This document shows, in pieces, positions 1 to 12,622 of a stretch of 64,000 nt of DNA (position 1 is the stretch's first letter; every line of letters begins with the position of its first letter). The notes under the pieces are model-generated. The model saw only the letters and a program-made list of their open reading frames with translations, had not been told where the DNA came from and did not search any database. This stretch comes from Nothopassalora personata (lineage: Eukaryota; Ascomycota; Dothideomycetes; Mycosphaerellales; Mycosphaerellaceae): positions 496,001 to 560,000 of the forward strand of contig CM066298.1 of the NCBI GenBank assembly GCA_033816765.1. Reading direction: 5' to 3'. The translations under genes were made by a program, and so were the position numbers.

Positions 1-141
1 AAGGGCAAGCAAAAGACCGAGTGCGGCATCCACAACAAGCGCAGTCGATATGCCATCTTCCTCGCCGAGCAAGAAGCGAAACGCCAGGAAGAACTCAGCA
101 ATGCCATCAATGCCGGCCTAAAGATCGATTCGTCCTCATAA
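1..141 (+). CDS. 3' end of an unidentified gene (partial)
   Basis: An open frame enters from the left edge and ends at TAA 139-141, giving the last 46 residues of a protein. The tail is basic and then acidic/Gln-rich, with a Cys-Gly-Ile-His-Asn-Lys stretch followed by an alanine/glutamate-rich probable helix and a polar end. Codon third positions are C/G-rich, as in the clear genes of this window, which supports real coding. I do not recognise the family. The rest of the gene lies outside the window. Confidence 0.5.
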   Translation, partial: KGKQKTECGIHNKRSRYAIFLAEQEAKRQEELSNAINAGLKIDSSS

Positions 142-1897
142 CAATGGCGGGGTCCTGGAGGGTTGAGAAGTAGAACCGTCCGGCGGTGACTCCAGTGTGG
201 CAGACCGCATCAGATGCGTTCGGGTGCGTCGCATTGCGATGCATCTTGTTTCATTGTGTTCTCTTGATGACAGTGATGATCGGTATCGGGACGATGGAGA
301 GTGTTTCTGCAGTCTTAGCCTTGGCGTTGGAGTGGGAAGGAATGCATTATCGGCATGTCCGGCCTCGAAAAGCATGCAGCGTTTCGCTGACGTTGTGAGG
401 TGTAGATAACATATCGAATGAAGATGAATGAACAAATACTCGTCGTTCGGTGTCTAGTACGGCTGTCGACATTGTTTGCTTGATCAGGCCGGAAATGCTC
501 CAGGCGGCGTTCTTCTAGCAAGCTCCCACGGCTGTCTGGGACGGTCGGTAGAGTCAAGCCAGAGGGCTGGCTGCAGTGTCCAGATGGTCCAGTCTTTTGT
601 CCTCGCAGACCATGTTGTCGGATTGTTTCCTGTCTTGTTAGCTCTTGTTAGAGTTTCAGCCTCGTAATCAGATGGCTTCCACCCCAGACAGTGGTTCCTT
701 CTGATTAGGGAAAGTTTTTTGCATCTTGTCACCGAACAGGAGCGTGGGAAAAGAAGAGAGGGCAAGCGGAGAGCAGAAAGTGCTCGGATAACGAAGAAAG
801 GTGAGGTTGGGAGGAGAAGATAACATGAGCAGAGCGATAGCCCGGCCTATACAGGCACTCAGATGCGACGGACCGAATGTACGAGCCCTTCGCTCCTTCC
901 TTGCCGACAGTCAGCCTTGCTCGTCCGTGTCGGAAGGAGGCACGGAGGTCAAGGAGAAGGAAGTTATTATGGGAGTCTTGGGATTGCTTTTAGTCTCCAG
1001 TACGCTGAACATAGAGCAAATGTGTCTTCATCGTCTCAGGCATGTCGGCTGCACGCAGCCTTGGCGCTTCGTCGAAGAAGCGATAGCAGACCTCTCACAA
1101 ACGCTTCGGCCAGGGTGTGCATGAGCCGCCAATAGCACGAAATGTCTTACTGTATAGCTGCATCTGGTCGTCGGCCCTTGCCTTTATTCGATAGCGTGTT
1201 GGTGGTAGTGTGCATGGAGGCATGGAGGCTGTCTCAGTAACTGTTTCCTTCCTCTCTACTGTACATCCCACCCATACAGTCGCGATATGCGCCGCAACCA
1301 TTTCGTTGTCCTGCGACTGCGACGCATGAGACGACGACGACAGATTGCGCATGCGGATGAGCGAGAGATGTGTTCTGGAGAGGAACTGTTCCTGATTGAT
1401 GCTCCCGTTGGAGTGGCAGAGAATGCTGGGCAATGCCGTTATTCTATTGCCTCGCTCGGTCGCGTCAGCATGTCTAGGCGCGACCACGACCTCAACAGAC
1501 ACTGGAATCAGCCATCCACGTCTTTACCCTTGCCAAGCAGGGAAGGGCGACTGTCAGCGCATATCCTTCCGCGTGGCTTGCCCGCAAGGTCCTAGCGGAG
1601 CTCAAAGTGTGTTGACGTGAACAGCTCTCCTGATTCTGGTTGATCCTCTTTCATTCAACATAACTCCCAGATACAAAGCCGTGCTGTCGCCATTTCGACA
1701 GCCAACTTCGACATAGCTCTTTCTTGACTTATCCGATCGGTACCCGGCGCATTGCACTGACGTACCGGATTCCGATATAGGCCACTCGGCGGTCCCTTAA
1801 ATTACGTTAGCGTGCAGCTGGAAAAAGCTGTGATAAGGCCGAGTGGGAGAATTTCAACGAGCCGCTGTAGTAACCACACCACTAATCTCATATCACA
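142..1897. other. Intergenic stretch, no gene seen
   Basis: Only short overlapping frames on both strands occur here, without recognisable domains or consistent codon bias. The right end must hold the promoter and 5' UTR of the ATP sulfurylase gene. No repeat was noticed. Confidence 0.5.
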
Positions 1898-3689
<1,792 letters not shown>

Positions 3690-4640
3690 GCGATTATTAA
3701 TCTACTACTTGCATGGGGAGGCGTGGTGTTTTGAGGATAGACTTGCCTTCTGATGCCTTGTATTGCCTAGGCCAGGTGTTTTACAGAACGGCGACAGAGA
3801 TTATGTAGGCACGGATAAATGATGCTATCAAAGAAGCTTTGATGACAGCCGTTTGGCATATCGGATGGTACGCAGGAGCTGGACTTTTCACGTGTACCAG
3901 CACTATGGACATGCTAAGCAGCACCAATAAGCGCCGTCCAAACACTATATCAAATGATGCAGCTCCGAGCCGGATCATCGCTCTTGTCGCGTGATGCGGC
4001 TCAGAAGAAGATCTGAAGATCACGATCCTTTGGACGTCATGCCTAAAGCTTATTCAATCGTCAAGACCTATGAAGGAACACAAGCATCAACTCATATGCC
4101 AAGGCGACAGGACTTTGTTCGCTCGTCGGCCTTTGTGTTATAAAACACCATGCTGGATTGATCCCACCTTCCTCTTAAATGAGTCCTCGCCGGCGCATGC
4201 AAGAAAGAAGAGCAGCTCAGACGGTTACATCGATGTGCTGTGTTGGCCTTCACGAAAAGATCGTCAAGCTCCGGCCGCATAGAAGGCTACACCAGTAAGA
4301 TGACTTCATTATGGCTGTCGTGAGACGGAAGAACCACTCATCGCACAACTTGGCCAGCATCGTTCGATGCCGTCCCGTCGGCTTCATCAATCAGACTCTA
4401 AGGCACAGTTGGTTTTTAACAACACACTATGCCCCTCCTTCGAACTTCTGCATCGCCAATCGGTACCGGTGCTATGTCCGTCTGGGGCATAGAAGGCTGC
4501 ATGTACATCCAATCGAGCTAGTCTTCTGACGATGCACCTCACGAGACAGTAAGTACTATGTTATTTGTTCTTCCTTCTTCCCTTCTCGTACTTAGGTCGC
4601 ACAATTGCATCTTTTCACCCAACGGCAGGGCTTAGCCAAC
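3690..4640. other. Intergenic stretch
   Basis: No convincing gene. It holds the 3' UTR of the ATP sulfurylase gene and the promoter of the following transporter. A GTAAGT...CTTAG pair (about 4550-4593) upstream of the transporter ATG could be a 5' UTR intron. Confidence 0.4.
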
Positions 4641-6532
4641 ATGGGTTTCAAGAACCTAGGAGGACTCCTGACCCACAAGGGACTCCTGGGCAATAGCCTG
4701 ACAGGAAAATGGCTGCAAGTCGGAGTGTGCGTGACAGGCTCGAGTGGCTTTCTGTTACTAGGATATGACCGTGAGTCCTTGGGACGACAGCACCATGACC
4801 AGATTAACCTAACACGCGCGACCAGAGGGCGTAATGTCCGGTATCATCACAGAACCCATCTTCCTGCAGACCTTCCCGGCCATGGAACCCAAGAACAAAC
4901 TCGGCTCCATTCAAGCCCTCGTCGTAGCAATCTACGAAATCGGCTGTCTCTTCGGCGCAATCGGCATCATCGCCTTCGGTGACAACCTCGGGCGACGACG
5001 ATCTATACTCATAGGCGCATCGATCATGATCATCGGCGCGATAATCCAGACAACATCTTTTGGCCTCGCGCAGCTCCTCGTGGGAAGAATCGTGACAGGA
5101 GTCGGGAATGGAATGCAAACGAGCACAATACCGGTATATCAATCTGAAATCGCACCGCCGAAGAATCGAGGCTTCTTGGTGTTGTTCGAGGGCGCGTTGA
5201 TCACGCTGGGAATTGTGATTGCATATTGGCTCAACTATGGGTTCTGGTTCATTACCGATATGGGGAGTTTCCAGTGGAGGTTTCCGATTGCGTTCCAGAT
5301 TGTGTTCGCGGTGCTTCTTATCATTGGGATTTTGCTGTTTCCGGAATCGCCACGGTGAGTATTGCAGTTCCGAGCAGAGGGCTAGGATCGCTAATTTGGG
5401 AACAGATGGCTGCTCAAAAGCGGCAAGCTTGAGGAAGCTGCTGAGATCATGGCTCGTCTGGAGGACACTACGATCGACTCGCCCCAGATTCAGTCTGATA
5501 TCAAGGAGATGCAGGAAATCAATGCACAAGAGTCGGCCAAGCTTGCCTGGCGGGAATTGGTCACGAACAAGACCCGAGGCATGAATGGCTGGCGATTCGG
5601 CGCTGGCTGTCTCTCGCAGGCCTTTCAGCAGATTGGTATGCGCAGATAAGTCTCCCGAGCCAACATTGTCTGACAACGTTTTAGGTGGAATCAATCTCGT
5701 GACATACTACGCAACGACAGTGTTCGAATCGTCCTTGGGCTTTGACGGCAGACTTTCGCGATATATGACCGGCTGGCTTGGTCTTGAGTACTTCCTGGCA
5801 GCATGCCTCGCACTTTTCGTCGTCGACAGACTTGGTCGAAGGAAGCTCATGATGTGGGGAGCTGCAGGAATGGCAGCATCCCTCCTCGTCATCGGCGCTT
5901 CGTTGTCGTACGCTACGGAGCAGAATAAGGGTCCTGCGTATGCGGCCACGGTCTTCATCTTTGTCTATGATACGTTCTTCGCACTTGGCTGGCTGGGTGT
6001 TACTTGGGTATGTACGTTCACCTTGCCAGACAGATCGATCACTGAAATTTCCTCCAGCTCTATCCCGCCGAAGTAACTCCCATCAGGATCCGAACGGAAG
6101 CAAACGGTTTCAGCACCTGCTCCAACTGGATCTTCAACTACGCCGTGGTCCAGCTCGCACCTATCATGATCAACAGCATCGCCTGGAAGACATACTTTGT
6201 GTTCTTCTGCTTCAACATTGCTTTCATTCCTGTCATCGTAAGCACATTCCCACACGTCTTCCCTTCCTCCCGTCCCTCGACTGACTTCACTGCAGTATTT
6301 CTACTTCCCCGAAACTAACGGCTGGAAACTCGAGACTCTCGACGCCATCTTCGCCGAGGCGTACGAGAAGAAGGAGAATCCGGTGTTTACGGAGAAGAGG
6401 CATCGGAAGCAGAAGACTACGCCTGATGTGGAGCAGCCTAATGAATGGAGTGGGTCGGATATGGGTTTGCAGGGTGTCGTTGGGGAGGTTAAGGTTGACG
6501 ATATGGAGACAGAGAAGAGGGAGTCGATTTGA
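4641..6532 (+). CDS. MFS sugar transporter (hexose/monosaccharide type)
   Basis: Predicted proton-coupled or facilitated sugar uptake permease of the plasma membrane, with 12 hydrophobic segments. Exons are 4641-4770, 4826-5354, 5406-5635, 5685-6007, 6058-6237 and 6296-6532 (542 aa). All introns are GT...AG, and splicing rebuilds the family signatures exactly: GYDQGVMSG across intron 1, PESPRWL across intron 2, and QQIGGIN across intron 3. Other landmarks are GRRRS after the third helix, DRLGRRKL in the second half, the LYPAEVTP stretch and the terminal YFPETNGWKLETLD motif. The hydrophilic C-tail is Lys/Glu-rich. The N-terminus (MGFKNLGG) is typical of fungal sugar transporters. The substrate cannot be fixed from sequence; a quinate or polyol carrier is possible. 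Confidence 0.9.
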
Positions 6533-6924
6533 GTTGGTTTGTACGAATGCAAAGAGGATGAATGAAATGGTTCTGATGTGTACGTTACGATTCCCTGATC
6601 TGCGATGAGAGTCGGTCTGCTACGAAGCTCTTCATGATGTCTCTCCGCGATGACATTCTTCGAGGCTTGCCCAGATTGCGTCCGAGAAGGCCGTGCAATT
6701 TAGTTTCCCTCCGTTTGGTCCACTTCCCACTCTCGATATGTCGAAGGCTCGTGGCGAGGCACTGAGAGTATAGTCACTTCAAGCGCTCGCGTCGACGTCC
6801 CCATCTCTCACTCTGCTGGCAAAACAGCCTCTTGACATCTAAAGACGCGGCTGCCGCGGACGAGCATGGTGCAGCAACGTCCTTATTGTGTGCATGCAGC
6901 TCTGACACGTCACATCTGAGCTAG
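6533..6924. other. Intergenic stretch
   Basis: No gene or repeat recognised between the transporter stop and the degenerate reading frames that follow on the opposite strand. Confidence 0.4.
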
Positions 6925-8790
6925 CTTTCATGCATGCTCAGTACTCTCTTCACCTCTTCCAGCTCCTTCATCACCTCTCGCAACCCATCTGGCCATAGAT
7001 AGGCACCATACTTCGGCATCGAGCTGCGTTGAAATCTCAGTCGATACAGTCGATCTTCCCTGTTGTCCCGTAGATAGCTCACGAGGTATCGTTGCTTAAG
7101 CTGAGCCTCGAACAGTCGATAATACCAAGATCCCTCGAGTCGCGTGTGGTCACGGAGAGTGCGACAAGATGTAGCACTTTCGTGCGTCAACACAGATCGT
7201 TGCGGCACGGGTTTCGGCCACTGCAAGTGCGAGCGTAGGAAGGAAGAATACTGGTCAATCAATGCTTCTACAGCGTGCAAGATAGCCCGCCTAATCTTTG
7301 TGAGCTTTCCTGTTGCGTGGCTTTTTAAGAGCTGGGTCCACTGGAACATGTGTTTGTCTTGGCGTTGTCGCACTACTGAGCAATATAGCGTTGATATACT
7401 TTATTTCTTACAGTGAGCTCTATTGCCAGTGCCAAATAACCACTTGGTCGAACTGTCCAAGGAAAGTGGCAGCTTGATAACACACATACATTCCCTGCCA
7501 TCAGAGCTTTTTTGTGCCATGGCTCCGCAAGATATTTCGAGATAGTGCGATACAACAGATGCAATGACTGCGAAGAGAAGCGCCTCAGGTTGACCAAAGC
7601 GAGTGGCATAAGGGTACGAATTGATCCAGCTGGCCCTGCTGCTTAACAGTGGAGCCAACAACGGCCGGGTCCGAAGGATGTTCTAAGCCCAACAAGTGTT
7701 GCAATAATTTGTCCCGCCTATGCTCAGTCGCCATAAGATGTAAACACGCACGTTGCCGTCCTTGTACTTGGAATTGATGATCTCGGGCTAGGTCACGAGA
7801 CTTGATGAGGGCCTCAAGCAGAGCAGCCTGATCCGTACGGGATATGTGGGCGCTTTCGTTGGAGTTACAGGTCTTCAATCGCCATATCAAGTAGTATCAC
7901 AACGGGCCGATCCTCCCAGCACTGTCGAGCTCCTTTGAGCGGTAATCTTCCTGGATTGGGCACAGTCATCCCCAAAGCTTTTTCGATGGCTCGATATGCA
8001 TGTGCGCTTTCCGAGGCGCTGGCATCTTTCAGACATGACCTACAGGAATCAGTCCAGGAGGGTTCGGCGTTCCCGATATCGCGCTTCACACATAGTGGCA
8101 CGATTTTCTGATGTTCATGAGCCAGTGCCCACCACAAGTTGATGCCGCGATCCTCGCCTACATGATTGCGTTGTGCGAACGGTTCGCGTACTTCATCGAA
8201 CCCAGCCGGTGAGACGCCACGGACGTTTAGCGTGTTACTTCACGAAAGCTGGGGCTTGGCATCGCAAAAGTCAGCGGAAAGTCATGTATGTCTCGGTGGA
8301 GTTCGTGGTGAGGTGAAGACCCCAACAATGCCATTACAAGAGATCTGGGTGCTGGCTTGGGAAGCTTTAACGGAAAAAAGGTTCCCCAGGCACAGTAAGG
8401 CAACCAATCGTCGATGCTGAACATCACCTCACCTTCGAGGCCGATCGCGTTAGTCAGAGCTGGAACGTGCTCTTGCACTTCTTCGAGGTCCCTCGGTGGG
8501 GAGCAGAGATGACGACTGCGTAAGACATCCTGTAGTACAAGCTGTAAAGCAACAGAGTAATCCGGCTTGACTTGATGACTCGCCCCGTCCACAACTCCGA
8601 GAAGTCCGAAGATCTTGTCTCATGGCTCGAGGCATTTCAGATGGGAAGAGCGAAGAATCTGATCATACCACGTTGTCGAGCCCTGTCCGGCTTCAATGGC
8701 TGGCGTCTCTGACGATGTCACCTAGGAACACAATCAGGTCGACTCCGCCACACGGCTTGGCTTGCAGTGTGGTCTCAGTGCAGTAGTGGT
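6925..8790 (-). pseudogene. Decayed HET-like gene remnant
   Basis: Several reading frames follow one another on the minus strand but cannot be joined by plausible introns. Near 8690-8750 one frame reads VDLIVFLGDIV. Near 8640 a second frame reads toward a Lys-Cys-Leu-Glu-Pro stretch, is stopped by TGA, and then continues DKIFGLLGVVDGASHQVKPDY. The DKIFGLLG...PDYS pattern is typical of the region after the core in fungal heterokaryon-incompatibility (HET) proteins, where an Arg codon (CGA) is expected in place of the TGA. Further open pieces continue to about 6925 without a recognised domain. The HET core motifs themselves were not found, so the family call is tentative. Upstream sequence to about 9200 may also belong to it. 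Confidence 0.4.
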
Positions 8791-9309
8791 GGCACGAGCT
8801 GCCTGGGGAAGATGTCACAGATAGGCCGCCATGTACCCTTGGTAATGCAGTCAGCAGGCGCTGTCAGCCCTCGAAGCTTTCGTGGTCCAGTTTCACACAT
8901 AGCACAAGTTCACATGGCTTCCATTGCCGGTCCATTGGGTTCGTTGCATTGAGCTGCGAGTCGAAGTAGATCGTACGTGTGACTTTGTGACCGTCACCCA
9001 GCCATAACTTTGCGCAGGCAGTAGCTCAATGCTGGGCCGTAAATATGTAACACCAGCTGTTCACCGGATATGAGGAGGAGCTGCATACCAAGGCAGCCGT
9101 ATGAGTCCATGCTCGACGAGAAGTCGGCCAAAGAGGAACATAATCATTGGCTAAACGCTCGAAGGACGTACACGATGATATTGTCTGCAGCTCCACCCCA
9201 GCGCCCATCCATATCTCCCTCGACAGTCATATACCGTTCTTGGCATTCGTATCCTCTGTGCGTTCTTGCCGCTATCCATGCATCTCAAGCCTTCTCACAC
9301 TCTCCCCAT

Positions 9310-9925
9310 CTACCAAGCATTCCTATCCCAATTGGGATCCTGCACAAACCCACCCAAAACCCTACTTCCCGTCTGCAGCAACGGGTGTCCCACCACAATC
9401 TTCAAAAACCTTTCCAATCCCCTCCGCCTCTCCTCAATCACCGCATCATCAAATCTGTTCAGATACACCTTCCCCGGCAAGGGCGGTATACTAACCCTCG
9501 CCGACTCCCGCTCTAGCAAATCTCTAAAAACCTCGAAATCAGAGTATCTCCGTCGCACTTCACTCCGGCGAAGCTTGAAAGCGGGAATATTGGTTGACAG
9601 TCGGATCAAGTAGGTGGTGTAGCGCGAGTTGGGGTTGGAGGAGGGTTGATGCGTTTGGGGGTCTGTTACCTATCATGGTATCAGAAGATCAGCAGAGCTC
9701 GCCTGTCACTAGATCAACAGGTCATACCTCAATCTCCAAAAAGTTCTCGGGCACGCCATAAATCTCCTCAAAACTCTGCGTGTGTGGTTCGCGGCCTGTA
9801 CTCGAGAAGCCCGGCGGGAGGTTCAGTTGCGATTGGCGGTTGCTGGCTGCGCCATTCTGCTGTTGTCCCTCTTGCGCCTGTTGTTGTGCTGGAGTCTCGA
9901 CGGGGCGGGGATCGATCCGCTGCAT
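9310..9925 (-). CDS. SNX3: Sorting nexin-3 (PX-domain retromer adaptor)
   Basis: SNX3/Grd19 binds PtdIns3P on endosomes through its PX domain and hands cargo to retromer. Exons are 9925-9728 and 9669-9310 on the minus strand (185 aa from the ATG at 9925). The intron starts GTATGA and ends GATAG, and joining gives FLEIEV-TDPQTH, as expected. The PX domain fills the second exon: [18 protein letters not shown], then IPPLPGKV (phosphoinositide-binding region), [19 protein letters not shown] and a C-terminal [10 protein letters not shown], nearly identical to fungal SNX3. The Gln/Pro-rich N-terminus is longer than in yeast. A further in-frame ATG at 10108 would add 61 residues; I chose 9925 because the family N-terminus is short. 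Confidence 0.92.
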
Positions 9926-10378
9926 CCTGACGAGCTTGCGAATGGTAGGGTTTCGATCGTGCTTTTGGAGCAGCGGATCGAGGGCGCGCTGTTCTGGGCA
10001 GCGGGGTTGGATGGGTGTGCTGTGAGCGAGTGGGTGCGAGGGTGCGAGGGTGGTCCAAGAGGTGTTGTACGTGTGATCAGGCGATTTTGTGTATGTACAT
10101 GAGTTCAACAGAGTGCAACTGCGGGCATGACGAAGTCATGGAGGAACAACCGTGTGGGGCGGTCGCGTGTCTGGACCGGAGTGTGGCATTGGCGCTGATC
10201 GTCTGGAGGCATTTTTTTGTATCGGGTATTGACATGTGATAGAGACTTGATAGAGACTACCGGCCAATGACCTCGTAGTTACGTTGCAAATGACATGTAT
10301 AATACAAACCGTTCCTCTAAGCATGCCGTATGGGTATCTCAAAAGCAAGCAACGCCATCGCAACCATAACAATCAAGC

Positions 10379-11107
10379 CTACCGAAGACTCACGTACACC
10401 TCCAGCACGCTGACCTTGCGTATCCTCGTCTCTTCTACGACCTCGCCTGTGGTGTCTTGACCAAGCTCTGCAGCTTCCTCTGCTACTCCATCGTCTCTTG
10501 GGTCGTCCACGTCCATAGCTGCACCCTCCTCAGCGCCAGCTGTAGTACTGTCTTGCCCTCCTTCAACGCTCTTCGTATACTCGACATCATCAATAGAAGT
10601 CGTCGTGCTCGTCCTCAACCTGACCGTATACTCCCCATCCCTTTGTTGGAACCAACACCCCACCTCCATAACTTTCGGTATCGCCTTGCCCGTCCCTTTC
10701 ACGACCACCTCTTCTGGCCCATCATCGTCCTCTCCCCGGCCCCTCTTATTCCGCTTCTGCTTCTCCACCTCTCGCGCGATATCTCCAATCTCGTCACCAT
10801 CACTCCTCCGCTTTTGCTTGCGGTCGTTCTGCACAAGCTGCGTCGCCGACTGAACTTGACGCTTGTCGGCGAGGTCTAGCAGCTTTTGCACACGCTTCAC
10901 TGCTGACATGAAGGGGGTCTTGGTGCCTATGTAGACCACCTTTTGTGATTGGGCGCCTGCATATGGAGAGGGTATGGCAGGCCGGAAAAGTGGTCGCTTT
11001 GTGATCTTTGCGCCTTCTGGTAGGCGGTCGAGCTTTTTGCCTTGAGGCTCGCGGTGCTTGCGAGGACGCTTGTGGATACCCATAGGGCCTGATGGTGAGG
11101 GGTTCAT
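10379..11107 (-). CDS. POP7: RNase P/MRP subunit Pop7 (Rpp20, Alba fold)
   Basis: Pop7 pairs with Pop6 (Rpp25) on the P3 arm of RNase P and RNase MRP RNAs, enzymes of tRNA and rRNA processing in the nucleus. The frame has no intron (242 aa from the ATG at 11107; an in-frame ATG at 11158 adds 17). Matching segments are RPAIPSPYA, VVYIGTKTPFMSAVKRVQKLL (Alba-like first half), GTGKAIPKVMEVGCWFQ (helix pattern of the Alba fold), VRLRTSTTTSIDD, and the closing TRIRKVSVLEVYVSL strand. A charged Lys/Arg/Glu-rich insertion near the middle and an acidic insertion before the last strand make it longer than human Rpp20 (140 aa), which is common in fungi. Divergent with the lipoyl transferase gene. Confidence 0.85.
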   Translation of the reverse strand: MNPSPSGPMGIHKRPRKHREPQGKKLDRLPEGAKITKRPLFRPAIPSPYAGAQSQKVVYIGTKTPFMSAVKRVQKLLDLADKRQVQSATQLVQNDRKQKRRSDGDEIGDIAREVEKQKRNKRGRGEDDDGPEEVVVKGTGKAIPKVMEVGCWFQQRDGEYTVRLRTSTTTSIDDVEYTKSVEGGQDSTTAGAEEGAAMDVDDPRDDGVAEEAAELGQDTTGEVVEETRIRKVSVLEVYVSLR

Positions 11108-11143
11108 ATTGGCACGCTGAGATATAGACTGTGTTATCGATTC

Positions 11144-11989
11144 ATGTTGTGCATACACAGAAGACGATCCAACATTCTAAATCTACAACTCCCCAAGCCC
11201 GACACCACCGGACCCACCTCCGATGCATCTCAAACCACTCCTCCCTCTCCCTTCACACCTCCACCAACAATGATCCTCCGACACCTCCACCTACCCAATC
11301 TAACGACCTACGCCCACGCTGACAGACTCCAACAAAAACTAGTCACCAACCTCCTCGCCCACAAAGCCTCCCCAAAAACTCTCCCAGCTCCACAACCCAC
11401 CATCCTCACAGCCCAATTCCACCCCGTCTACACCTGCGGCCGGCGCGAAGTAGGAAATCTCACACAATCCCAAATCACCTACCTAACATCCCCCACTCCC
11501 CATGGCGCAGCCCAATTCCACGAAGCCCTCCGCGGCGGGCAAACAACCTTCCACGGCCCTGGACAATTAGTCGCATACCCGATCATTGACTTGAAACGCC
11601 ATAACCTCAGTCCGCGATGCTATGTTCATTATTTGGAACAGTGTATCATCGACATACTCAAAACAAACTACAACGTTCAGGGAATTAGAACCAACAATCC
11701 GGGGATTTGGATTGATCAGGAGCGGAAAATTTGTGCGTTGGGAGTGCATTTGAGGAGGAATGTTACGAGTCATGGGGTTGGATTGAATTTAACTACGGAG
11801 ATGGGGTGGTTTGAGAGGATTGTGGCTTGTGGATTGGAGGGGAAGGGGACGACGAACTTGGCACAGTTGGGATTGGGTGAGGAGAGTGTGAGTGTGGAGA
11901 GGGCGGCGGGGATGTTTGTGCAGAGATTTGGGGAGGGATTGGAGGGGGTTGATGCGGTTGTGAGTATTGGGGAGGGGGATGTCGAATGA
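11144..11989 (+). CDS. LIP2: Lipoyl(octanoyl) transferase (LipB family)
   Basis: This enzyme moves octanoyl from acyl carrier protein to lipoyl domains (glycine cleavage H protein and others), the first step of mitochondrial lipoate attachment. A single exon encodes 281 aa. The catalytic pair is visible: Lys in KICALGVHL and Cys in IVACGLEG, with the RGGQTTFHGPGQLVAYP substrate loop and RTNNPGIWI before it. The family core begins at the internal Met at 11270 (MILRHLHL). The 42 residues before that start MLCIHRRRSN, are basic and lack acidic residues at the very N-terminus, so they could be a mitochondrial presequence; this is why the longer start is shown. Starting at 11270 would leave 162 bp to the Pop7 start, against 36 bp for the longer form. 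Confidence 0.9.
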   Translation: MLCIHRRRSNILNLQLPKPDTTGPTSDASQTTPPSPFTPPPTMILRHLHLPNLTTYAHADRLQQKLVTNLLAHKASPKTLPAPQPTILTAQFHPVYTCGRREVGNLTQSQITYLTSPTPHGAAQFHEALRGGQTTFHGPGQLVAYPIIDLKRHNLSPRCYVHYLEQCIIDILKTNYNVQGIRTNNPGIWIDQERKICALGVHLRRNVTSHGVGLNLTTEMGWFERIVACGLEGKGTTNLAQLGLGEESVSVERAAGMFVQRFGEGLEGVDAVVSIGEGDVE

Positions 11990-12622
11990 GTGATGATGCC
12001 AGGGTCACGGTCACGGTCACGGTGACGACACATTTGGCCTGGACGATGATAGGAGCTGGCTTTGGCTTTGCTATGCTAGGGGACTGACATTGCCGAAACT
12101 GCGAGCGCGTTCTGCTCGGACTGATATGACGGTCGAGCTTTGGAGAACAATCGATGATGCCACAGCTGACCTCTGGATGCTCGCGGTCTGGTACACAACC
12201 CCGCCAAGCACCAAACTGGAACATGACTACCAAAGGAGAGCACTGGAAAAGTAATCTTGATACCACGTTGACCGCATGTTGAGAGCATGGCCGCTCGTTC
12301 TAGAACTCAACGATGTTTCAGACCATGTTTGGCGACACTTCTTGTGTGCTCATCTTTCATGATAGAGGCGGAGTGCGAACACAGCAAGGCAGCAGCAGAA
12401 AGCGCTTAACATTTGATAAAACCTTTGCAGGCCATGGTGCTAGATCCATCGAGGTAGCTAAGCTGGACAGTACGAATGGCGAGGTAATAAGCTGATTAGC
12501 GCGGCAGTGTTGAGGAGACTCTGCGGAGGGTCTCTACAGAGGACAACAAGCGTGGCCCGCTCGCGAAGCTCAGGCTGAGCATACCAAAGGCACTGACATC
12601 TCTGCGGCGGAGAAAGACAGAT
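11990..12622. other. Intergenic stretch with a short GGTCAC repeat
   Basis: Just after the lipoyl transferase stop, 12003-12026 holds four copies of GGTCAC/GGTGAC. Nothing else recognised. An upstream exon of the next gene could lie near 12500-12620, but no start was identified. Confidence 0.4.
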
